Assembly: GCA_000697335.1 (NCBI GenBank)
Contig: JNEM01015734.1
Coordinates: 1-26,391 of the forward strand
Reading direction: 5' to 3'
DNA length: 26,391 nt
Source: Conidiobolus incongruus B7586
Lineage: Eukaryota > Entomophthoromycota > Entomophthoromycetes > Entomophthorales > Conidiobolaceae
A model generated the notes under the pieces. It saw only the letters and a program-made list of their open reading frames with translations, did no database searches and was not told the DNA's origin. A program made the translations under genes and the position numbers. This document shows positions 1 to 10,641 of this stretch, one piece after another (the stretch's first letter is position 1; the number at the start of each line of letters is the position of its first letter).

Positions 1-682
1 TTAAATATTAATATATTAGCAAATAATAAATTGAATAGAGTTTATTATAATTAAATAATATATTTTAATTTTTTATCTTAGTTTAAATTAATTTTGTTAA
101 GAATTATTTAAGCTACAAGAAAATAAATAAATGATTATTATTTTATAATTTATTTTTATAAATTAGTATATATTTATTTATTTATATAAATAAGGATATT
201 AATAATATATTTAAAATTAGAATATTTAAAATAAAAATTATTATAAAATAATAATTAAATATTTATATTTTATTTGACTTATATAATTTTAAGATTGATA
301 TTAATCACAATATTGAAAATTATTAAATTTACTAATTAAAAATATTTATAATTATATTTTAATAAAGAATATAAAAAGTTTATTATTGATAATATTTAAG
401 ATATATATAATAATTGAAATTTGATATTTACAAGTTGTTTTCAATAATATATATAGAAATATTTAAAAAAACAACCATGTGTTATTAAAATAACTAGTTT
501 TTGCTATTTTGGGTATGATATAAAATATTAAAATTTATAAAAATTTAGACAAATTTTATAAATATTAAAACCAAATAATTATATTAGTTAAATTATATCA
601 AATATCACCTATTAATAAATATTTATTTGATATCATATATAACAATAATATAGGTTTGATTAAATAATTTTTATATTTATAT
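1..682. other. AT-rich spacer, nothing recognised
   Basis: Almost pure A/T sequence with no open frame of note, no tRNA and no recognisable repeat unit on either strand. It runs up to the sharp left border of the GC-rich island at 683. Confidence 0.6.
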
Positions 683-1016
683 TGACACGGGCCGGAGTAC
701 CCGTTCGTCCTTAACAATTCAATTCATTCGAGAACCCCGTCACAGATCCACCTGCAACGTGACCACAAAACACACCCAAGCAATGCAATCAATCGTTCCA
801 TCCGACGTACGGTTCGTACGCTGGGCAGACACGTCAAGCAAACTATAAATATGCCAACTACAACCAAGTTATCACGTCGGTCCTCTTCCTAGGGTACAGC
901 CCAATAATCTAGGTTAAACAGTAAATTACCCCTTTTATATCACCAAGAAGGTGCCGTCCAGGAAGACGACTATTTACTTAAAAGTTATTTGACACTTGAC
1001 TTCCCAGCCAGTGTCA
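683..1016. mobile_element. Solo LTR-like fossil (probable Ty3/gypsy-type LTR)
   Basis: A 334-bp island of roughly balanced base composition sits in very AT-rich DNA, with abrupt borders on both sides. It begins TGACAC and ends GTGTCA, the short perfect inverted repeat with TG..CA termini typical of LTRs. Both sides are flanked by ATAT (679-682 and 1017-1020), which could be a 4-bp target duplication but is also simply common in this AT-rich DNA. The inverted match can be stretched to 11 bp by including the flanks, so a small terminal-inverted-repeat element is the alternative reading. Inside are a TATAAAT box at 844-850 and several short GC-rich hairpins (around 689-703 and 804-821). No internal coding region or second LTR is seen, so if it is an LTR it is a solo one. 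Its retained GC content suggests it is young compared with the surrounding sequence. The Ty3 assignment is inference from ends and size only. Confidence 0.5.
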
Positions 1017-2774
1017 ATATATTTCAAAAAAATAAATATATTAAATAGTTTTGATAATTTGTAAAAATATGTAAATATAATTGAATTCAATATTTTTGAT
1101 AACAAAATTATAAGATACTGAGAATAATTTATTAAAAATAATTATTAAATTGATATTCATTATTGATGAAAATTAATCTTCAAACTGAATAAAAATTTCC
1201 AATCTCAAATTATCTATAATTCATAAATTTCGTGTATAGTCCGAATATTGTTAATGTAACTAGGCTTCTGAATATAAGCTTGTAAGATTCAGAATTTACA
1301 TTTAGGGAAAATAATTAAATTAAATTTCTGAAAATATACAATTAATTTTTAATAGTTAAGTTATTAGTTTTTTTTCATCCGGATTCAATATTTTTCGTAT
1401 TACTACATATCTGAACTCAAGTTTTATTATTATTCAAGCTAAACTAGAGAACTAATTATATGAAATCTATCTCATAGACAAAAGTTTAAAATGATAGTAT
1501 AACCCAAGTTTATTAGAGTATATAGTCTATTTCAATTGTTTACATTTTATAAAGTGTAAATGTCTTTAACTGAATTTAGTTAATTTTCATTTTGTTAACC
1601 AGAATATTATCAAAATTTTTTGAACTTTGTATGAGATTACTGTATTTCAGAGTAGCTGATATATATATTGCTAACTGGTGATGTGGTGCAATATTTATCA
1701 AAATTGAAATTTTTATTATATTGAGCCTACAGTTGATTTTTAGAATATTTGATATTAATAGACACACAATATTATTATCAAAATTGTTTTTTAGTTAAAT
1801 ATATATCAATTATCAAAAAATATTTAGAGTATCAAAATTAATATAAAACCAGGCTTAATGTACCAAAGATAATAACTTAGCATTATATTAATTGAAATTT
1901 TGAATATGTTAGTTTTAATTGAGAATTGATTAAATATACAAATTAGCATTTAAATCGAAAATTAGTATTAATTTAAATTTAGTAATATAATTATGCCACT
2001 TTTAGCTTTCATTGAAGAATTCAATCTATTTTTAAATTTAGTAATTAGCTTAAAAGTTTTAAAAGCAATAGTTGAAAAAGTGTGCTCTGTAACGATAATG
2101 GGATACATTAGCTGATTGGAAACAACTGCGATTGTTTGAAAATGAACATGATATCATTATCAAATAATAAGAAGAGGATCGGATCAAATTGAATGATAAG
2201 GTATTATTTTTTGTTTAACACAGATAAATTTTTAATTCTACTATCACAATTCAACAGATTTAAACTAAATAAAAATGACCAGTGATATAAATAAATAATA
2301 ACTAACCATCGGAAATTTTTCAACATTTTAAAAATATCTATTGCAGAATGATACATCAAAGAGACGTAGTTCATTGTATTAGACAATATCGCTAATTCAG
2401 CCTGTTTAAAAAACTTTGTACTATATTTTTTTTTCTAGAATTCAATTCACATAATCTCAAATTATTAATTGATTAGAGAAAGATTTGTAACATGAATTTC
2501 CATGTGTAACTTGTCACTCAAAATTGTTATCAACAAATCTTCTAACTTTTCCCTAAAATGGTTTTTTATAATCAAGAGATAAGAAAATTTTGAATTTAGC
2601 TATATAATACTGAATGTTGATTGGCTATTTGAGATAAAATTATTCAGAATTTAAATTTCCTTCTTGATTAAATTACCAAAAATGAGAGCGATTGAAACTG
2701 GAAATTTGACGTATCAGTAAAATTTAATCCATTAAATCATCAGTTTAACTCAATAAATCTCAAATCAATGCCAG
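1017..2774. other. AT-rich spacer with one faint coding-like scrap
   Basis: No gene is supported. The only stretch that reads unlike spacer is about 2107-2200, where one plus frame gives a plausible hydrophilic peptide (start ADWKQLRLFENEHDI) followed by stops. It is too short to name and may be chance or an old exon. Confidence 0.5.
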
Positions 2775-2780
2775 TATAAA
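2775..2780 (+). promoter_or_regulatory. Probable TATA box of the 2892 gene
   Basis: TATAAA followed by TAC lies 112-117 nt upstream of the ATG at 2892. The sequence between is less A/T-pure than the deeper spacer and is CT-rich just downstream, as expected for a core promoter and short 5' leader. In DNA this AT-rich such a box can occur by chance. Confidence 0.4.
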
Positions 2781-2891
2781 TACTCTTCTATCTCAATCAT
2801 CATTGTTGACCGTAAGGAGCTAAAGACTTCTACTTGAACTATCGTCTTTAGTTTTCATTGTTCTTATTTAATATATTTTAATTTTAATCAA

Positions 2892-3884
2892 ATGACGCGG
2901 AATTCACCAATTGTTACAGAATTAGCTCCTAATTTTGACAGCGTTCTGTGTCTTTCTTCCAAGCACACACAAGACGCACATAAACCTTTGAAAAAGTCAA
3001 GGAAATTACAATTGTTCAATACATTTAGTCATGACTCTACCAGAGCTTCATTGGATCAATCATCCAGCCAACTTAGGTCTCAGCAATCAGGTTTTAAAGG
3101 ATTCATCAAAAAAATATTTGGAATATCACCTAAAAATAGCAACAAAATTGATACTACTCCTCCTTTTCCAGCCAAACAATCCTTCGTTGTCAAATGGTCT
3201 CAGCCAACTTCACCTCTTCTTGTTCCCACGGATCATGACAATCCTGTCAAAATCAATAGCTGTGAACCAAAGCCTCCAACCATTGATCCAATCATCACAT
3301 CACTTCCCCCTATATCCTCTTTTACCCCTGTAAAACGCCCACCTAGCGTTCAATCATCTCCTTCATCCTCTACCACTAGCCTTCCTCGCTATCATCCAAT
3401 TAGAATTACATATAAAATCAGTATGAGAAAACTAAAAGAATTCCCTAACAAACGCCCTTTACATCAGCTTATTTGCATTCAACAAGTAATTCAAAATTTG
3501 GAGCGACACCCCCATTTACATCTTAGTCGCACCCCTTCGCAAACCCTCCTGGAGAGGTCCGCCACCCTTTCTTTAGCATCACCAGCATCAATGACTGAAG
3601 TATGTCGAAGAACAAAGAAATCACACTTATCGTCTAAATCTAAAAGCCCTAGAAAATTTGCATTGGATCTTTTGATTCAAGAAGAATCTTTGTTCTCTAG
3701 ATATCCATCCCCAGCCAAATCAGTATCGCCCAAGCCCAAAACCCACAAGACATTTTCTTTACCCAATACTAAAAAGCAACGACACCTCTCGCTCCAGACT
3801 CCTCCTAGAACAAAACAAAATTTCATACTAGACTTTCCTAACGAATTATTGGAAGGTCGATATCCGACGTTTCCCAAATCTTGA
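2892..3884 (+). CDS. Basic Ser/Pro-rich protein of unknown function, intronless
   Basis: Single uninterrupted frame of 330 residues with clearly coding composition in AT-rich surroundings. I do not recognise the family. The protein is rich in Ser, Pro, Lys and Arg and lacks a signal peptide or membrane segment. Most of it looks disordered. Exceptions are a short amphipathic stretch near residues 77-89 (GFKGFIKKIFGIS) and a possibly helical part around residues 175-200. Many Ser-Pro or Thr-Pro pairs, several followed by basic residues (SPRK, SPAKS, SPKPK), would suit a target of proline-directed kinases; that is inference. The C-terminal third carries a motif twice: residues 255-277 and 310-330 both read F-x-LD, then a short spacer, L, two residues and RYP, ending in KS. 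The first ATG is used, with a TATA box at 2775 and an AATAAA at 4075-4080 that could serve 3' processing. A minus-strand open frame over its 3' end is a shadow. Confidence 0.75.
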   Translation: MTRNSPIVTELAPNFDSVLCLSSKHTQDAHKPLKKSRKLQLFNTFSHDSTRASLDQSSSQLRSQQSGFKGFIKKIFGISPKNSNKIDTTPPFPAKQSFVVKWSQPTSPLLVPTDHDNPVKINSCEPKPPTIDPIITSLPPISSFTPVKRPPSVQSSPSSSTTSLPRYHPIRITYKISMRKLKEFPNKRPLHQLICIQQVIQNLERHPHLHLSRTPSQTLLERSATLSLASPASMTEVCRRTKKSHLSSKSKSPRKFALDLLIQEESLFSRYPSPAKSVSPKPKTHKTFSLPNTKKQRHLSLQTPPRTKQNFILDFPNELLEGRYPTFPKS

Positions 3885-6245
3885 GCAATCAAATGGATCA
3901 ATCAATTTGAAATTGATATAAAGACAATCCATTTAATTAATTTGAAATGCATTGATGAAATGGATAAATCATTATCAGCTTATTTCATCATCTTAAGTTT
4001 TCCTCCCTTTGTAAAATATCGCAATGATCATCTTTAAATGATTGTAAAATATACAAAAATTATGTATTTATATTAATAAATGTGACCAGTCCGCAAATTT
4101 ATTAACGCATACATTATTGATTACTCTAGAGTTAGATTAATCTAATAATGATTATATTTAACATCTAATCTGTTCACATTGGCTTGATAATCAATTTAAA
4201 GATATATTGTGGTTACCCACCTGAGCATCTTTGCTTTGCCATCTATTTCCTTATAGGAATCTTACTCTGGAAGGTACATCACTCTACTTTAAAGGTCACA
4301 TTCTTTATAAAGCCTATCTCACCTCTAAACACTATTTTTAGCCAACAATTAGACTATAAAAGAGCTGATGTCAAAAGTTAAACTAGGAGAGGCCTGTAGA
4401 CTTTTCACATGATAATATGCTTTTATCTTCTTAATAAAGCCTTTGATCTAGTACTGTCACTTACTAATAGTAGCTTACCTGCTTCAGCTACTTTATACAT
4501 TGCTAACAACCAGCATTGCAACAAAATGGTGATTCAATATTTATTTTCTGATGATGTTCATGGCTAAAATTGATAAAAATTTATTACTAATATTACCACA
4601 GATATATCATCATCTTTTCGCACACTAATATGCATATATTTTTTAGGACATTTATTTTAAACTATTTGAGACAATTTCTATTTTAATTTAAGAGTGTAAG
4701 TTAGCTTAATCAAATGATGGCATATTACGTAGTGTGTTATTGGTAAGCAATTGTTTCCTTCTATTATTTACAAATACACTAGTATTTGAGCTTCAGAACT
4801 GTGGTATGTAATTAACAAAAAGTACTAGTTAATTGATAATTGATATTAGCACAGGTAGTTCTATATCATTTAAATTACTCAACATCAAATAATTTCAATA
4901 TAGCCATTATAATCAAGTGATATTGCATATAATAATATATGACTAATTAATTGTTAATTCAGTATGAAAATATTATTGAAAAGATGTGAGATTAATTAAC
5001 AATGATTAATTCATGATGTCATTCATTGTTTAATATTTTAAGTTTCATTACTATAAATGTAATATTTTATGATGCAGTTCCTTGGGATGAGGTACGCCAA
5101 GTTTGTAAATACAAAAGTTGAGGATTTGTATTAATAAGTTTTTTAAATGATAAAATTGGATAGTACAATGATCAAGCAATGAAATGGAAGATATGGCTGA
5201 ATTGACAGGATATTTTATCTGCTAGAGGCTACAAATGAGAAGTGGCAGAATTAAATTTCAGATTAACAGAAACGTAGGTTCTCTAATTATATCATTTAAA
5301 ATTTCTTGTCAATTAATCTAATATCATTATTTTGTATATACTTTTCAATTTTAATTTTTTAGCTTGTAAATTTAACACTATTAATTAATTGAAAAATTTT
5401 CTAAAATCCATATTTTCGATATTAAGATATATCTGATTTGATAATTTGACTATAATCAAGTGTAATGCACCATTTTATTATTTAAACAAGATAAATAAAT
5501 AGTTTTAAATATTATACTTCATAATAATATAGTAATTTTAGATATTAAGAACCTATCAGTTCCATTAATGTTTTAATCTAATTGAAATTTTCTGTTTATA
5601 AAATAATTTTAGTTCTAATATTTAATTGAAAATTAAATAAATCATTTTCCAAGAATATTAGTTAGTATCTATTGAAAATATTAAGAAATAGTGAGTGGTG
5701 TATATATATATCTGATATTATAAAAAATATCTTGTAATGATTTTACTATATCATTCGAATTAGTTAATTTAATGAGTAATATTGAAGGTATAATTTTAAT
5801 TTTGAAATCGTCAAAATTGATTATCATGATAAAAATTTCGAAACATTAAAAATTCTATTGTTATAACAAGTGCTGAAAGTGAAGTATAATAAATTCATCT
5901 CTTTAAAACAAATTAACTTGTTAAATAGCGATATCTCAGCTTATCAATTAGTTTAAATTGATATAATATATTAAACAAATTGTGACTGATTTTTCAGATA
6001 TAAAAATTTGTTTAACATAAACAAAATCAATTTAATTTGATATAATATTATTATTATTATTTTATAATATAAAATCAAAAATAAAACTTCTGAGTATTAA
6101 TATATTATGATATGAAATAGTATATTCTAATTTACACATTCAAATCTAAAATAAAAATATAACATTAATCCCATAATAATATCTCATTTAGTTAATTACT
6201 TAAATAATTTTTTAGAATGATAAAACTGATAATAAATTAATTAAA
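3885..6245. other. Spacer with decayed coding-like scraps
   Basis: 2.4 kb without an intact gene. Bases about 4180-4570 are noticeably less AT-biased and contain two short plus-strand open stretches (4184-4381, and about 4396-4566 in another frame), but neither gives a recognisable domain. A second scrap at about 5072-5275 is listed separately. The rest is AT-rich with no RNA gene or repeat that I can support. Confidence 0.5.
5072..5275 (+). pseudogene. Possible decayed exon, family unknown
   Basis: One plus frame beginning near 5072 reads DAVPWDEVRQVCKYK and continues with protein-like composition (ISFLNDKIG, LSARGYK, EVAELNF) for about 65 codons, interrupted by stop codons of the TGA and TAG type. 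Base composition is more balanced than the flanks, which supports former coding sequence. The Trp/acidic start faintly recalls a SANT/Myb-like helix, but I would not assign it. It could be a fragment of a host gene or transposon, or a chance run. Confidence 0.25.
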
Positions 6246-6947
6246 ATGGAGTCTGAATATCCTAATAATTTTTCAAATTTAAGTTTAAAAGAAAACTTAC
6301 CTAAAAAAAGTATTTTAAAAAATAATCAAGTAAATAATTATGCTAATAATAATATAAATAGTACTGAGAATAGGTAATATTTTAATTTTTTTTTTCATTA
6401 AACTTTAATTCATTTCTGTATTTTAGGATAACTTGGGATGAAGAGAATTTACAATTAAACGAAAGCCAAAAGAGTGCAACTATGAAAATTGATGAACCTA
6501 AAACTCCTTTTGTTTATGGTATTGCCCCGGATGATGATGAATTAGATGGTAAATAAATATTATTATCTGGCATTATCTTGATTCTAATTACACACTTTTT
6601 AAATAGAATTAACAGAGTTAGATATGCAATTACCTAGCATGGAATTACCTTCAACTTCAACTCCATTTAATACTTCAACATCACTGACTGTCCACGATGA
6701 ATGGGACGACGACGAAGAAGATTCAGAAGTATTGGTTACCGTTGAAGGAGAAGTATTACCTAAAAGAACACGTATATTTATTTTTATGTCTTAATATTCA
6801 ATATCCATATTAATCATATTTCTATTGATTTTTATAGCTGAAGAGAAAGCCAAATTCAACAAGTTAAGATCTGAACATTATAATATGAGGGAAGCGCTAA
6901 TGAGAGGAAGACAATTATCAGAACTTAGTGACGAAGAGGATGATTAG
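6246..6947 (+). CDS. GLC8: Protein phosphatase 1 inhibitor-2 (Glc8/IPP-2 family)
   Basis: Binds and regulates the catalytic subunit of type 1 protein phosphatase in cytoplasm and nucleus. Four exons, 6246-6373, 6427-6548, 6607-6771 and 6838-6947, join through GT..AG introns of 53, 58 and 66 nt to give 174 residues. Three family signatures appear in order. First is an N-terminal SILKN stretch (residues 22-26), matching the KGILKN segment. Next is a central RITWDEENL followed by [11 protein letters not shown] (residues 43-72), whose Thr-Pro corresponds to the GSK3-type phosphorylation site. Last is a C-terminal [16 protein letters not shown] helix (about 142-157), the part that lies over the phosphatase active site in the known structure. 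The tail is acidic. Length is close to the usual 160-230 residues. A TTTTTTAG acceptor-like sequence at 6205-6212 followed by open frame leaves room for an extra upstream exon, but ATG 6246 fits the family's start just before the ILKN motif. Confidence 0.9.
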
Positions 6948-8285
6948 ATTACCCTGATATATTTTATATGTATAATTCATTAATACATATTAAAGTTTAT
7001 CCCTTGTTTAATACTTTAAAACCTATTTTGTCTATATTTAATTAACAATACTATCGGCATCATATGGTGTTTAATTGAGTAAAATGTAATAAAACTATTA
7101 AATATAAAAATAAAGATAAAGACTTTTTGGACTTAATATATGACTCAAAAAACTATTTAATTCAGCTTTATTATAAATTTTTTTAAATATAAAATATAAA
7201 CAATAATTAAGTTAAATAATAGATTTTAACTTAAATAATATAAGTTTATCTAGCACTAAGGTATTTTTTATTCTATGACTCAAATCCAAATTTATATCCA
7301 AAATAATCAAAATTATCGATTTAGAGTTTTTATATATTCGAGTTAAAGTACATTACTTAAACTGATGATGGCAGAAAATGCCAAGAAATTGGTATTAATA
7401 CGTATTTCATGTTAATATCTAAGTGTTTTAGTCATTTTATAAATTATAAGACAATTCTAACAAAATAAATAATTATTCAAGTTACAATAAATAGATTAAA
7501 CTTACCCCATTAAAAGTTTATAGTCATAAAATTTTTTGAAAACAAATTATTAGAAATGATGAAATTTATATACACCATCAATATCAATTGCTAATCACTT
7601 AGTATTGGATTAAATAAAATATATCAAAAATTCAATATTATTTGCAATATTACAAAATCATTCATTTCAGTCGATATTTTATTTCACAAACTATCATGAA
7701 ATAAAATTTATCATCAAAATCAAATTAACAATTTGTATTAAAATATTGATCATTGAGTTTACTAATATTTATATTAGTTATGTTACTAAAAATTAATAAA
7801 ACTAATGACTATAGTTTCAATTTAAAAGCACTTTTCATTATATTAATACAAACTTTATAAGTCACTATCATAATATACATTAGAGTTTTATAAGATATTA
7901 GCGATTGATTCATATTACTTGTATTATAATAATCTATGTTAATAGCTAAATAAGCTGTTTTTTATCAAAAAAGAATATATTATTGTTTTACCACGATTAT
8001 TAAATTTTAAGGTTGAAACAGCTTATATCCATCAAATTTATACATAACTCAATTAACTGTTGACTTATAAATAAAATGCTTATATTACCTATCATTGATG
8101 TGATAATTTAAAAAGCTATTTGTTACAATAAATATAATTCCTTTATAATTATATAAACATGAAATCATAATTGTAGAAATTGATATTAGCCATAATATAA
8201 TTAATGATTAACAAATTTAATAGAATATTTCATCATAATATTTGAAATTTGTACAGGAAAATAAAATATATGGAAAAAGGAAAAT
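6948..8285. other. AT-rich spacer, nothing recognised
   Basis: Only AT-rich sequence is seen between the inhibitor-2 stop codon and the tRNA. It contains no open frame with coding-like composition on either strand. Confidence 0.6.
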
Positions 8286-8356
8286 AGCAGCGAGAGGTTT
8301 CGATCCTCCGACCTCGGGGTTATGAGCCCCGCGCGCTTCCTCTGCGCTACGCTGCT
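8286..8356 (-). tRNA. Initiator tRNA-Met (CAT)
   Basis: Minus-strand sequence folds into a complete cloverleaf of 71 nt with no intron. The acceptor stem AGCAGCG/CGCTGCT is fully paired, the D stem is GCGC/GCGC, the anticodon stem CGGGG/CCCCG carries loop CTCATAA, and the T stem is GGAGG/CCTCT. Features separating initiator from elongator methionine tRNA in eukaryotes are all present: an A1:U72 first pair, three consecutive G:C pairs at the base of the anticodon stem, and ATCGAAA in the T loop in place of TTCGAAA. An A box (TAGCGCAGAGG) and the variant B box fit internal RNA polymerase III promoters. Runs of four and five T follow on the minus strand (plus 8271-8284) as terminator. CCA is not encoded. 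Confidence 0.97.
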
Positions 8357-9669
8357 TTCTCTTTCCCTCACATTTTAATTTCTAATAATTTGTTTATTAT
8401 TCTTATCTTTATTTCCTTACACAAAATGATTTCATTTCAATTCAAATTATTTAAATTTGCAAATTTTATTAATTGTTAGAGAATTTTGAAATTTCTCATG
8501 AATCAACTTAATTTTCACATAAATCAATTAATTTTCATTTTTATTATAATTTTTATCTGTCAATCTTAACCAATCTCAATTATCTTATCTTTATTTTCAA
8601 TATTATTCCATTTGTTCGATTATTTAGATAAAGATAAATTGATCTACTATAAACTATATTATAAAGATTAACTGATTAATATAAATTTAGGCTTCAATAA
8701 TTATGCTATTGTATTTAATTTTTCATAATAAATATAGCTTGCATTACTATTTTGATATGATTTTTCAAATAAAATAAGGTTTTTATTTAATTAAATATAA
8801 TATATTTTTCATACAATCCAAGCCAAAATTAGTTATTGATTTGTTGAAATTATATAAATTATTATTTTAACACTGGTAATTGGTTTTATTAAATGCTTGT
8901 TTGTAATCATATTTATCATAGCATTGAATGTAATAACTAATCACTGAAAACATTAATCAAAGAATAGACAAATTAGGTAACATCAGGTTATTTCTTTAGT
9001 TTTTAAAACTATTTATCCTTTTTATTAAATGTTGCCAATTTAATAACTATACTCTTTCGTTGATCACTTCCAATTATTATTTATATCAATGAAGCATATT
9101 ATACAAATCTCATTCACTAAATGAAATAGTTTTGTCTTATCCTTAAATCCCAAAAACTATAAATCATGAAAGTAATATGCAAATATATTGATTGAATGAA
9201 TTTATTACAGGAGATTTAATTTGGCTGTATTGGATGAATTCATAAGTGGAATGAGAAAAAGAAGGAGAAAATAAACCTAATGTGATCAGTTTTATCCAAT
9301 CAAATGATTTCATAAAGAAATCAAATAACCTCATTTGAATTCCATCCACACAAACAACAATAACAATAAAACAATAACTATACAAAGTTACATTATGAAT
9401 TGGATTAAAGTTAATAGAAATTACTCATATTTTCATTACCTCAACTTGTTTAATATCTTCTTAACTTTCTAATACACTTGAATCATTTGCAATTTAATAA
9501 AGTATTTAAGTTGCCTTCTTTACTATCTCTCTCCATTAAACAGGTTTTAAATTTATTTCCATTGAAAAATCATTCAAGAACTATTCAGTATTTTTGATCT
9601 AATTCTCTTTTGAACAATTATTGAGTCATATTTTAATATAATTTAAAAAAAAGTATATCACTCATTATA
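8357..9669. other. Spacer and probable promoter of the 9670 gene
   Basis: AT-rich with no gene I can support. Bases about 9160-9400 are less biased but give only short open frames on both strands that resemble nothing. The last 150 nt contain a CT-rich run (about 9511-9538) upstream of the ATG at 9670, as often seen near transcription starts in fungi. Confidence 0.5.
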
Positions 9670-10330
9670 ATGGCCTTAAGTCAAGAATCCATTATTGCCA
9701 TCTCATGTGGCTCCATTGTTGGATTGGTAATCATAGTATCTGTTGTAGTTTATTTTACTAGAAAATCTTCACGTACCGAAGGTAATTGATAATCAGTTCA
9801 CCTCATTTCAATTTTTAATTCTTGTGTATAGATTCAAGATTGCTTCAAGATCCTGAAAATCCTGTTCAAACTTCAGTCGATCAAATCCAAGCCAATTACA
9901 ACACCTTTCAAAATTCTTCAACCAATCCAACAGCACCTTTAGTATCAATTATTACTACTGAGCAAACAACAACTGATCCCAAATTATCACCTCAGATCAA
10001 TCAAACCAATACCAACTTATTAAGTCAAAATGAACAACCAAATAGATCTACTAGCCATTATGAAGAAGATCATTTGACTAACTCTCAAGAAACCTCAGGT
10101 CGTTCTTCACCTGACTTGCAAGAACCTATAACTCCCGAGCCCATTCATTTAGTGGCACCCACTCAAGGAACTTATCGAGATAAAGTAGCTCTTAAGCGCG
10201 AGAAATCTCAAAGAAAGAAATCTAAAAAAGGTAAATATAAGCTAGATTACTAAAACATAGCTAATATTTATTTTTAGGCGGTAAACTTTCTACAAAAGGA
10301 AAGAGGAAGTCAAAGAATAACTTATTTTAA
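9670..10330 (+). CDS. Small single-pass membrane protein with basic tail
   Basis: Three exons, 9670-9781, 9832-10230 and 10278-10330, with introns of 50 and 47 nt, give 187 residues. One hydrophobic segment lies at about residues 8-29 and is followed at once by RKSSR, predicting a short N-terminus outside and the rest in the cytosol. The cytosolic part is polar, rich in Ser, Thr, Gln and Pro, and ends in a very basic tail (KREKSQRKKSKK onward). There is no cleavable signal peptide and no recognisable domain. The layout resembles fungal proteins with a Skg6-type membrane helix but I cannot assign the family. If the second intron were retained the protein would end after nine different residues (GKYKLDY at the end) and lose part of the basic tail. 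It is convergent with the CorA gene, 311 bp apart. Confidence 0.75.
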
Positions 10331-10641
10331 TCCCGATACTCGTATACACTAACATCCTGTCAATATCAATTATTCGATCTCATTTCTTTACAATACAAAA
10401 ATGTCCAAGTTGGCTGGAATTTTTATGTGCGAGCACACAATGTGATATTTTAAATACTATTCTCTCCCTTTTTTAATCAACACCATACCTTTGACTCTCA
10501 TTTGTCTATATATACATTTCATGTTCTTTTTATCATCAACAGCTAATTATAACTCGAGATATTAGCGGAATTATTGGTTCATTGATAATATTCATTCATT
10601 GATTAATAAAAATATTTAATATAATATGCAGTTTATTTAAT
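10331..10641. terminator. Shared 3' region between convergent genes
   Basis: The stop codons of the membrane-protein gene (+) and the CorA gene (-) face each other across 311 bp. AATAAA-like hexamers occur near 10604 (plus) and, reversed, near 10673 (inside the end of the CorA frame), so 3' ends may overlap. Exact cleavage sites cannot be read from sequence. Confidence 0.35.

Noticed and set aside
1576-2386. Two short minus-strand open frames in the left spacer
   Set aside because: They are rich in Ile, Asn, Lys and Leu, lack recognisable motifs, and lie in AT-rich DNA where such frames are expected by chance.
4184-4566. Short plus-strand open stretches with a YPPEHLCF segment and, downstream, a YLFSDDV segment, recalling the zinc-binding end and the active-site motif of a LINE reverse transcriptase
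   Set aside because: The order is reversed relative to a LINE (active-site-like motif after the zinc-finger-like part), the frames differ, and no other conserved block is present. The matches are too short to support an element.
9164-9385. 73-codon minus-strand open frame, and an overlapping plus-strand run ending in FISGMRKRRRK after an acceptor-like TTACAG
   Set aside because: Neither reading connects to an upstream exon or to a known family, and both compete for the same bases. Insufficient to call a gene.
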